Below, in pieces: positions 12,917-23,700 of a DNA stretch of 64,000 nt. The stretch lies in the NCBI GenBank assembly GCA_022497145.1, contig MU385899.1:186001-250000 (forward strand). The letters run 5' to 3'. Both the position numbers and the translations under genes were made by a program. The DNA comes from Rostrohypoxylon terebratum. Taxonomy: Eukaryota; Ascomycota; Sordariomycetes; Xylariales; Hypoxylaceae. Position 1 is the first letter of the stretch, and every line of letters begins with the position of its first letter. Below the pieces are notes generated by a model. The model was not told the DNA's origin, did not search any database, and was given only the letters and a program-made list of their open reading frames with translations.

Positions 12917-14047
12917 GACTAAAGAGTCTTGGATACGACCTTGGAAGACTGAAAGTTGTGACACTACTAGAATCTGGAGATGATACACCGGTGATACACG
13001 AACGAACTTTCTACTAGTGATACGGAGGGTAGAATAGATATGAGTATGGGATAGTTGTCTCGACTAGAGAAATGATTGTGTGATAGTTCGAATGGTTGAT
13101 GTCGAGGAAACGAAGAAGATTCGACTTGGAAGTCTAGGATGTTTTGAGGTTTTGTGAACTTCGAACGAACTTCGAATGGACTTCGAAAAATGTCAAGGAA
13201 GGCAATAGGTAACTTCAAAATCTGTTTGGAATGTCCCGGAATCTCTCAATTGGGAGCAAGGAAAGTGCCTACGCCAATAAGGGGTGAAGGGAAATAGCAA
13301 ATACCACGATATGAGTCTATAAAGGGCGAGTACCGTCTATAATAGGCGGTTATTGCCTAAGGAAAAACAATGACGGCAGCGAAGATGATAGAATCGAGAA
13401 AGAGCTCAGATTCGGACGCCTCTTAGGGGCAATTACATTGCTATTTTAGGGATGTGTATATACATTGGCGGCCACACGCGGTGACCTGGCAGTTTAAGGA
13501 GATGTGAGTAGATAAAACCATGAAAGGGACAACGCCGTCGTCTTTAGTTGTTCATCATCGCGGTTTAGTAGTAGGTATTGCGAGGAGGACGGCGTTAACG
13601 ATCAAAACAACAAATATAAAAACAACGGCGTTGATATTCTGTTAGAATAGCAGTGGCTATGACAAAAAGACAGCGTCGTTAAGAAAATAACGTAGGTGAG
13701 ATGAGGCTATAAAATTTAAACGAAAACGATGACGACTAGCGTTAATACCCAAGCAAAGACCACTTCATTAAGAAAGACTACGCGTTAAGAGATAAAGTTG
13801 CTAAGAACGCGGCTCTAAGAAAAAAACCATGGTGAATAAGACGACGGCGGTAGCGATAACGTATATCTAGAAATCAGAAACGGGGTCAAAGTCTACGGGG
13901 AAAGAACTGCCAATAGAAGGAGGTGATTACTCTCTTTGAATATGTACGGAGTGGTAACTATCATATTTATAGTAGTAGAATGTAACTCCACCGTGTCCGA
14001 TGCGGACTCTAGGCTGGGATAGAATACCCCTGAGCCAACTGACATCT
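12917..14047. other. Intergenic region, no gene seen
   Basis: Lies between the SNF2 gene start and the 3' end of the transporter. The first 300 bases should hold the SNF2 promoter and 5' UTR. From about 13360 to 13860 the sequence is purine-rich on the plus strand and repeats short motifs such as GGCGTTAACG, AGCGTTAA, GCGTTAAG and GACGGCG, with no open frame; it may be a decayed repeat. Confidence 0.5.
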
Positions 14048-16283
14048 TTAAACCTTGAACCTAAATCCGTGCTGCGCAGCAGCCCCCGGCAAAGCATTGA
14101 TAGCACCTTCAACGTAGATACCCTGCTCCAGCTTCTTGTTCAAATTTATGAGCATGAAACGCAAGGTGGTGGCCGCCACCATCGAGAGAAATATGGTTCC
14201 GCAGTTGACTGACATGGCAATCACGTAGCGGGGCGCCATCCTATCCTCATACATGTAAGATGCGTAGATACTCGTTGCGTTAGAAACAGCGTTGATGAAG
14301 GCGAGAGCTGCAGCGCGCTTTGCGGGTGGCCGGGGAAGCGTGTTGCTGATCCAGGCGAGAGCTACCACAAAACCACTGTACACACCAGGAACCTATTTCA
14401 CCCATGTTAGCTCGTAAGCAGAAACTAGGTAATGTGAGGAGGCTTTGTTTACCATAAGCATCATAGCTACGTATCGAGGTGCGAGACCGGTAGTCGAAGC
14501 TGCAAGGATAAACGCAACCATGGCGACTATCAGCGAGCCCATAATGTGCCAGTAACGCTCGCCCGTTCGATCCGCATGCCAGGCATTGATGAACGTCGTG
14601 AAGACAGTCAACACATATGGGGGGCAGGTGAGAAGCAGCGTATTGATGTTATTGTAGCCCAGGGTCTTGACTACAGCCGGAAAGAAGTTGGTGACGGAGG
14701 CGCTTGAGATGATACCCAAAACGAGGAGCAGCTATTATATGATTAATCAACATAGTTGCCCCACGGATTTCCAGCAACTTGGCTAGGTATGTACGGACCA
14801 GAATCCAAGTTTTCACATCGGCAAAGGCTTGTCTCGCCCCTGTCCATAGAGATTGGTGTTCGCTATCGATCCAATCGTCCTCGCCAATATCCTCTTCCAG
14901 GCGCCATACAGCAAGAGCTTGCTCTTCTTCGGTGAGCCAGGTTGTTGTTCGAGGGAAGTTGGGTAACACGAAGAAGGCGCAGAAAGAGACTCCGATGGTG
15001 ACTACGCCTTCTATAATGAACAGCCACTGCCAGGCGCCCAGCCCTCTTACACCGTTCATATTCTGTGTGATACCTGCCGAGATAAGACCAGAGAAGGCGC
15101 CTGATATTAGCGATCCGGAATATAGCATCGCCGTTCGTAGACCTAGCTCCTTCCGTGTATCTAAGAAATGTTAGTATAATCGCACCTATCAAGTCCTTAC
15201 ATTGGAATGCGGAATGAATGCGAGATGTTGTGATAAGAATTAGGGACCATTGTCCACGTACTACGAACATGGATGTTAGTATCTATCTATATTAAAAGGG
15301 AGATTGTAAATGATAAGGTAATTCAACATACCACCAACAACTTAGGTAATAAAGGCATCCTGGCTAGAACTTTCAGTTAGCATAGATTTTTATTCGAAAA
15401 GGTGGTGTTTTCTAGGACTTACGAAGTAAGCAGCTTCAACGAAACCCAAAAAGAACCGAACAGCAATGAGACCTCCGAAATTCTTGACAGAAGCAGTGGC
15501 TGTCGAAATCACACCCCAAACCATCATCTGGTACGAGAAATTAGTTTGTCAGATATATACCTATAATTGTGTCTGTGATCCATGACATACACATGCTGGA
15601 AGATAGATAGCTGGTTTGCCAATCTTATTCAGGAACAGGTTTGATGGTATTTGCATGAGGAGATAGCTGCAATCCCAGTATGTTAGAGCGTTTCCTGCTG
15701 TGCCGCAACGATGCGCATGTCTTACCCGACGAATAGAATGCTCACGGCGGTCTAGGGAACCAGGTCAGAATTTCTACACGTACAATTGGGTTACGAAATG
15801 CTCACCTGAAATTCACTTGAATTTGGATTCAGGTGCAAATCTTCGGGCAGACCAGCAAGTTTTGCGGCAGCGATGTTGTTGCTGTTTCCTGTTAACGTCG
15901 CCTGAACACCTAGTAGATAAGTTTTCATTATAGGGCATCTCTCACCGATCGATGTAATTCAAAATGTCTATAACGCAAGTATACGTTAGTTATATGAATA
16001 CGCGCCTCACGTAATGGTTTTACTAACACATAATAATGACCATTGGTAACAATCGCCAGTCAACCTTTCTCCTCAACCTATTCTCTAGTTCGTCTCGTTG
16101 TTCGGGTGTTAATCTCGCGATGATATCGGGCGCTCTTAGTCCCCTCGAATGAGCCTGGGCCAGGTTCGCGACATCGGGAACGCCACCAGCGGCAGCGACG
16201 TCTTCTTCCTTGCTAATAGTCGTCTCTTCATTTGATATCTGCCTCTTGGCATCGTCTGCCTTGTCGCTCAGCGAGTTCGACAT
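14048..16283 (-). CDS. MFS transporter, anion:cation symporter (Dal5/allantoate permease-like) family
   Basis: Plasma-membrane transporter of the ACS family (fungal members carry allantoate, nicotinate, biotin and other organic anions); the substrate is not predictable. Ten exons on the minus strand: 16283-16028, 15967-15946, 15881-15806, 15751-15726, 15666-15591, 15527-15423, 15363-15333, 15160-14799, 14731-14453, 14392-14048; 525 residues. A hydrophilic N-terminus leads to the family mark YILNYIDRNNIAAAKLAG, followed by FLGFVEAAYFPGCLYYLSCW and YTRKELGLRTAMLYSG, LGAWQWLFIIEG, and a C-terminal half with IISSASVTNFFP and APRYVIAMSVN. About 12 membrane segments are expected. The join between exons 7 and 8 (SCW|YTRKEL) fails with any single GT-AG intron and works only as a twin intron (see 15161-15332). 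The intron at 14798-14732 has the uncommon donor GTCCGT. A neighbour of the PKS, 1.5 kb from its 3' end and on the same strand. Confidence 0.92.
15161..15332 (-). other. Candidate spliceosomal twin intron (stwintron) in the ACS transporter gene
   Basis: Exon 7 ends TGTTGGT at 15333. The next base, G15332, is followed by a complete intron at 15331-15261 (71 nt, GTATGT donor, TACTAAC branch site, CGTAG acceptor). Removing it joins G15332 to TACGTGG, which makes a new perfect donor GTACGT. The external intron then runs 15332 plus 15260-15161 (101 nt) with TACTAAC and CTTAG, ending before ATACACGG. Result: TGG T|AT ACA CGG = W-Y-T-R, exactly the family sequence. A single intron from GTATGT to CTTAG would give TGA in frame. 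This is the D1,2 arrangement, in which the internal intron sits between bases 1 and 2 of the external donor. Confidence 0.8.
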
Positions 16284-16668
16284 CCTCGGCGGAATCTAGT
16301 GATTTGAAAGCTTTGGGTGGTCAAATATTTCAGTGTCAAAGAGGTTGGCAAGTTCAGGCGGAGGAAGGACATTTTATTAAGTATCATTCCGACAAAGGAT
16401 ATTCGAGGTACCTATACCTATTACTACCTTCAAACCCGCCAGTGGACCAATAGGGAGCCAGTTCGGGAAGATAATCCTGCGGCGAGATAGGTCGATGCGA
16501 CGCTGCATATCAACCGTCACTTACGTACCGGGTTGGATTGCCCATCGTCCCATCGTCAAGTCAACTAGTTACTAGGGTTTGCTTCGAGATATTTGGTAGC
16601 CGAGCCGACGTGCTGGTGCGTCGGTTCCACCGTACCGCCAGGCCTTTTCGCCTTTTTTCGCCCTTTTG

Positions 16669-16691
16669 TTTTTTTTTTTTTTTAAAAAAAA
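16669..16691. repeat. T15-A8 tract
   Basis: Fifteen T followed directly by eight A, a self-complementary junction. Similar T/A junctions occur at 35361 and 44846. Confidence 0.9.
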
Positions 16692-16939
16692 GAGCAAGTA
16701 CCACATTTCTCGCTCCTAGGCGAATGGCCGTTTTGAACTTGTTACCTATTAGTAGGAATGGAGGAGCCAGCAATAACCTTGGTTCTTTTGATGATAAAAT
16801 ACTATAGAAACAAGGGGGTTTCTCGACTCACTAAGCGGGTACCTAATGGTATGTGAACAGTGAAGGTAACATGATGAAGGTCGTCAGTTGCCAATTGGTC
16901 GCGGTTGAAAGAGAAGAACCGACCAAACAGCCAAACCCC

Positions 16940-17044
16940 CTGCTAAACCCTGCTAAACCCTACTAGCCAGCTAGCTTCCCCATGATGGTGCGGGTTAGCG
17001 GGTTGCTATACCCCCAAAAACCCCAAAAAGCGCGGGGTTAGCAG
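16940..17044. repeat. Small inverted-repeat element (possible MITE relic)
   Basis: Left side has CTGCTAAACCC followed at once by TGCTAAACCC. The right end has GGGGTTAGCAG, the reverse complement apart from one indel, and an internal CGGGTTAGCGGGTT lies at 16991-17004. Size, non-coding content and inverted ends fit a miniature element, but no clear target-site duplication is visible. Confidence 0.4.
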
Positions 17045-17798
17045 CCGTCATTTAGGTCTCCAGGGCTATTAAGTGCGCTAGCCAAGAGCGGAGACAACTC
17101 TTTCAAGTAAGGTTCTCGGGGTAGGTAAGAACCTTCCTATTCCTGTAGTAGCTAAGGGGGCAAAGCTACTAATACATAGTATGTAGTATTTAAATACGGG
17201 TTGATCCTGATTGGATTTTCCCCGGAAGTTTAGCTCGAGTTCGTTGCCGAAAGGACACCCGAAATGATGAGAAATTACGTAGCTGCCAACGGCGCTGGAG
17301 CTCAAGGGTCCTCAGCTGAGCCATATCATGGCGGACCTCGTGGCGCTGTCGTATTTCTTCGGGATGATTGAACCGACAGGACTCCAGAAGATAAGCTAAA
17401 TTTGAGAAGCAGAGATAGCCCGATGTTATGTTATTTGAAGATACAGTACTCTGTAATACAGCTGTAAAGCCCCCCTAATCTTGAGTGCGGAGATTAAGGT
17501 TAGGGTTGCTTATTCAGCTATTCTCTCAACAAGATTGAGAATGAAGGTGGATAAAATACAGCAGTACGTAGTTGTTTCTTTTCGGTAGCGACTGACAACC
17601 TGGAACTGTGGACTGTGGACTGTGGACAGCTTAGGTAATCCTGAAGCTTAGTCATAGATAGAGAAAAAGCATTTGTACGAAGTACGACTCTGGACTTCCC
17701 CATGTTCCCCCCCATGTTCCCTCCCCCCCAATGTTCCAGCAAACTCCGCAAAACATTCATACCGCAATAAGAATAGTACGACTTTTCTTATATCACAA

Positions 17799-20700
17799 TC
17801 ATGTTTTGCACAGGTACTCGCTCGTCTCTACAGCTAGCACACCGAGCTGCTTGATTGACAAGCTGCCTAGTATCTGAACCACGGGGATCTCCGTCTTGAC
17901 CTCGGTGGAGAACCAATGCACAAGCTCGACAGCGACGAGCGAATCCACACCGAACGCGTGCGGTGGCCGATTAATGTCGATTTCCTCCACGCGGACCGTT
18001 AGGGATTTAGCTAGCCGTTTCGCCAGGAACGTTGTCACTACTGCTGCCGCCTTCTCGAGCGACTCGGCCGACTGGAGCTGAGAGCCCACCGAATCTGCCT
18101 GCGTTTCTCCGCCGACAGCGTTACCATTGCTATCATCATCCGTCTCCATTTGGTACAGGTGACAAAATATCGGGAGACGCATCCAGCCGTGGTCTTTGAT
18201 GATGCCACCGCGTGCCACGAATGCCGGTGTCGTCAGTGCCCCGATGAGCTGCGAATCGGGGTCCCACGACAGCCTCAGCTCCAAATCGTCTGCGGGGTCG
18301 AGGTCGGGGTCCGGGGGACAGCACGCCCACTTGAGCATGAAGTGCATATCGTTCTCGCTTAAGTACTTATGATCCGTGTACGTCATTGCTAGTGTTTTTG
18401 CGATGTCGATACGCTCCGCGATATATCCAATGTTCTCGAGGATTCCAAGGTCTAGCGAGATACAGCGCTCGCCCCGCGCGCGTCTGTGCCTCGCGAACGC
18501 GTCTTGGAAGGAGCTAGCTGCCGCATAGCTGCTCTGTGAGCTAGCGCCATGCACTCCCGCTAGCGAGGAAAGAAGTACGAAGAAGTCGAGGCCTCGAGGG
18601 AGGACGTTGTGAAGGTTCCAAGTCCCCCGAACCTTTGGATCAATCGCCGCTTGGAATTCCTCACGCGTATAATCCTGGAAGACACGGTTCTAATAATGAG
18701 ACACAATTAGCCGCGGGTCATAGGTTTCCATTCCTCATTTTCTTATCACTCACCTCGACGACCATGGTCCCTTGTATGCATCCTCTAATGGGTGGCATCG
18801 TCTCTTGAACACGTTTGACCACCTTCTTCAGAGCTTCTTCGTCCGAAATGTCGCACTGAGGTGCATATACTTGGACACCGTCTAACTCAAGCTTTGCGAT
18901 CAGTTCTTTTGCTGCCTCTGATTTCGGACCAGACCGAGAGAGTAGAACGAGGTGTTTCGCTCCATTTCGACATAGCCAACCCGCAGTGCTTCTCCCGGCC
19001 CCTCCTAGTCCGCCAGCGATGAGGTACGTTGCGTCTCTAGCAAACTCATAGTCGAGTTTGATTCTGGGAGTAGCCTGCACTGTGTCCGGCTGTTCCCAGT
19101 CGACAACCACCTTTCCAGAGTGCTGACCTGTCTGGAGCAACCTGAAGGCCGCTTCGAAGCCTGAGCGTTTATAGACTGTTATGGGATACGGTGGTGTATA
19201 TTTACGCGATGCTTCATTCAGACCGAGCTTCTCAACTTCCCGCATGATTCGTTCCATTACGCCGGGGTGGTGCAAGAGGATAAGTCCGATGTCAACAGAA
19301 CAGAAGGAGACATTGCGCTGAAAGGGCTCCATGGGGAGACTGTTGAAACTATTGATGTCACGTTTTCCAATCTCAATAAACCTCCCTAAAGGCGCCAGGC
19401 ACCTCCAAGATTCAGTCAAGGCCCGTCCGGAGAGTGAGTTCAACACAACGTTAACACCTTTACCCCCAGTTTTTTGTATTATCTCTTGGGAGAATGCCGT
19501 ATGGCGGCTTGAGAAGATGCAACCCGGGTCAATCCCATATTGATGGATCAGAAGCTCTTTTTTCTCAGGGCTGCCTACAGTCACCAACACTGTTGCGCCG
19601 ATATGTTGGGCTATTTGGATGGCGGCTTGGCCCACTGCGCCAGCAGCTGCATGAATAAGAACACTCTCACCAGCTTCCAACCGGGCTAGATGACATAGAC
19701 CGTACTGTGCCGTCGCATATGCCAGCGGCATTGCACATGCATCGGTATACGACATAGATGCGGGTATTTTCATCGTACAGATCCCCGATGCACGAACAAG
19801 GCTCCGAAAAGTACCCTTTGCGATGCCGCAAACCCTGTCGCCAGGAGAAAACCCCGCTAGAGCCGAACCTACCCGCGTGACTTGACCAGCAAATTCTTGT
19901 CCTATATGGTCATCGACTACTCGATTTAGCACCACTAAGATATCCTTGAAGTTGATTCCGGTAGCTCTGACAGATACCTCAAGTTCATCTTCACGGAGCG
20001 AGCGGTGCCCCAAAGGATCGGGTCCAAAGAAGAGCGAATCAAGGCGTCCTGGGGAAAATCGGAGTTCCATTGGCTCCGCCGACTTCTCCCCTTCTTTGTC
20101 GAGGTCGACTGGCTCTGGACTTGGACCATGTATTTCCGAGTGCAAGAGTTTGTTGACGTGAGGAGCCTCGATGACCCTTGGGATTTGTATCACGCCTTGC
20201 TGCTCAACCAGCTCTATCTCCCTCTTACTCTTTTTCACAATGTAGAGCTGGTCAATGACTCGCAGGACGATGGTGGCTATGGAAGGCCCTAATTCTACAT
20301 TCAAATGGGTAAAGCTAACGTTCGGTCTCTCACGAATGACAGTCGTCAAGAACCCGTCAATCATGGATGCTTCTGGCTTCTCGGCTCCCACGCCGCATGA
20401 GTCATTAACCCACAATATTTGTTTACCGACTTGCAGTAATCGCTTAAGACATGCAAATTGGACATCATCCAATTGATCCATTATGGGTTGTCCAAGTTCC
20501 AATAAGCATATGCATCGGTCAAATTTAGAAGTTGCGGTTGAGAAGGAGTCGGCCATCTCGACAGAACAGATTTCTGACGTTTGCGAGGCAAGTTGCTGTT
20601 GAATGGCATAGGCGAGATCACGCTGCTCAGCTGTCTCTACAAGAATGACGGTTGATGACGCCTCGTCTTTATATTTATCTTGAGGCAGCACTCTAGATAC

Positions 20701-23700
20701 CATGAGACTCAAGCCGTGAGTCTCTTCGCTTGCGTCAGGGAGAACCATAGTGAAGCCATCGAAGCCAGCCTGCATTAGGCTATCACGCCAAGCCTCCTTG
20801 GATAAGAGAGGACCTAAAGCCCTAGATTTCTCTTCGGCTACCCGCGAGTAAGCAAATCAACGGGGAGACAATGAATGTGAGTGAATTCTAGCTTACAAAG
20901 CCACCAGCCAGAAATGACACCGGAGAAGAATGGAATGGTTGCCGTCTGAAGGTTTGTTGGCTCTGCGAGAATCAGTTGGCCGCCCCTATGTCATTGCGCT
21001 CAAATCAGCACTGTACTAACAAGTCTAAGAAGGAGAAGGGATTACTCGATGATTTGCTTACGGTTTCAGCAGCTTCTTGACATTTTTTAACGTCTGACCG
21101 ATACATTTCGTCGCATGCAGTACCTAAAGTTTCAACGCCGGTAAGTCAAATGAAATCTATGTATAATGTTAATCTAAATAAAGTACCAACTTACGGAAGC
21201 TGCAATGACTACATCGTACGAATTCGCCTCGAAACCTTGTTCTAGAGGATCTTGTTCCAAATTGAGCGTCTTAAACCTCATGCGACTCGAGTGGCAGGCG
21301 TACCGCTCTTGGGCCTTGGCAAAAAAGCTAGGAGAGATGTCCGTAAAGTCATACTCAGTGAACCTAGGTGAAGACCCCCTGTATCGTCCCTGTTGTGAAA
21401 GGGCATCGAGAACGAAGCCAGTCGTACTGCCGGTCCCTGCGCCGACCTCGATAATTTTGATGTCTGAATCCTTGTGCGCTAGGAGATCCATGTAGGCAGC
21501 TATTCTGGCTGAAGTTAGGTTGTACAGTGGGCTTTTATAGAATGACTCGAGGATGCCGTTATTGAACAACAAATCGAGAGGATCGAGCTCCCCAGTAAGG
21601 ATTGGTATCAGATTTTGCCCGAACAGTCGTATGTTACTCTTGTCCAGCGATTTGGCAGCGTACTCATCAAGAAGACCAGGTCGGAGCTCGTCGTTGTCAA
21701 ATCCTTCCCAGGATTTCATCAAATCGCTCGTAGACTTCTGCTCTCGCTCAACGAAAGTCTCCATCCAGCGAATATACTGTGCGAAATAAGGCTTGGCTGG
21801 CTCAATCGGAGAATGACGAATGTGCTCGAGAGCCGCTGAAATGAAATAGCGCGATACTATTTCGGTGTCAGGCTCTATGCCGTCTTGGACCAGGAGATGT
21901 CGAGTCTGCTCTTTACAGTACTGTTCGAGGGAGCTTTGGGACAGAAATGCGATATCCGGCTTCCAAACTATTTGATGGAAGAGGTGGGGAGGCTTATCAT
22001 TTGTGCGGCTAACAGCGCCAAATCCAGACAATTGGCAGCCCTTAAGCACTACCATTTCCTCACCGGTAGTGTTATCTATTGCAATAACGTTACCCTGAAG
22101 ACTCGAGGTTCCACGCCCGGTAATATTACCGTGCATGAATAACCTATCTTCACTCAGGCCTTTGAGCAGGTTGCGCGAGAAATACGTGTCGATAAACTGA
22201 GTCGGGACCATGGTAGGGAGGTTATCCCAGTCCTTGCGAGCGGCTGCGTACACCACGTGTAGGAAACTGTCAAGCGTCACGGGATGAATAAGGTGTTTGC
22301 TCATCTGCCCCTGCTCTACGAGATGGTTCCATTCATGAAACGCAACGGACGCCGTTGCTTCACGCTCATCGACGTTTATGGAAATGTTTTCTAGACTCTG
22401 GAAATGTCTACCAAACCGAGCTCCCTTCTTAGCCCAGTCCTCGTAAAACTGAGGTATGTCAACTCTAGAAATGAACCGCTTGCGAAGCTCGCTGAGTCTT
22501 TTTTTGGTTATTTTAGAAGATTCGTGGGCGTCGTCTCTTTCGCAAATGGTATCGATGGTGGCCGACAGTTCGGGGTAGACTTCGCCGGAGCAGTGTAACC
22601 TCCACTCCTCCCCAACTACAGATACGATGCGGAAGTTCCATGACTTTGCCGTACTTTTGGACTCATAATTATCAGTTGGATGCATAAGCAGCTGAACCTC
22701 GACCCCATCATCAGTCGTAGGTACAACAAGCGCACTTGATATGTTGACATCCCTCAATCTATACCCTTCGATCCCAGGCAGGTCTGCCGTAATGGCTCGG
22801 ATGCCCTCAAGCACCATGGCTAGCATACCGGCTCCCGGGTACAGTATAGTTTCCTCTATCTAAATGAACGTCCCGCGTTAGCTCTGTCATATATTCTCTC
22901 ATATCTCTTTCTCCCTTTATTTTTCCCCATTAGATGACTGAGCAGGGACTTTCTCACCTTATGGTCAAGGACCCATGGAAGATCTGATACCCGTATCGTA
23001 AACCGCCAATGGGGTTCCAGAGGACTCCAATCTCTAGAAGGATTCCCCAGGAGTTCGTGCCGTGGTCTCTGGCGAAACCTGTGGTTTCTAGATAACCGGC
23101 TTTCTAGCCAATAGGAGACCGAATGGTTGAATGGATATTTGGGGAGATTTAGAAGCATCTTAGGGAGCCAGCGCGGCCCTTGGCTTTCACAACCCCCCTG
23201 CGTATTTACTGCTTGGATACGGACAGGATATCCATTGGTGAGGAGATTTCCAGCTATCGTTTTTGCTGTGGTGAGGGATGATGTATCGCGTCGCATGACA
23301 TAGTCGTAGATACAATCATCCCTTTCTTCAAGGCTCTCTTTAATAGGTCGTTCAAGCGCACAATGGGGACCGACTTCCACGAGGTAGGTTGTTTGATCCA
23401 TTAGTGTTTCTCCATTCTGAGAGGCAGAAGACGAACACATCAGTTTAAGCGCTTCTGAGAATCTAACCCTTGAGACAAGGTTCGAAACCCAATATTCCGC
23501 ATTCAGCAAATCTTCGAGGGATGTTTCCTTTGCTGTAACCGACGAAAAGAATCGCAGCGCAACATTTCCACTTAGAGGCTTAGCATGCAAAGTGCCATCC
23601 AAGACGTCTCGATATGCGTCGGCAACCTGCATCATCTGCGCTGAATGGTAGGCAACTGGCACATTGAGCTTCCGGGCAAATATGCCTTCCGATTGCAGTT

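Larger units (their letters stand above)
16284..17798. other. Intergenic region, no gene seen
   Basis: Contains the transporter promoter next to 16284, a T15A8 tract (16669-16691) and a 105-base stretch bounded by inverted CTGCTAAACCC / GGGGTTAGCAG copies (16940-17044). The remaining open frames are short and without known domains. The PKS 3' UTR probably ends near 17500-17798. Confidence 0.5.

Noticed and set aside
14048..16283. Transporter as a pseudogene because of the stop between SCW and YTRKEL
   Set aside because: The stwintron model restores the frame exactly with consensus signals.
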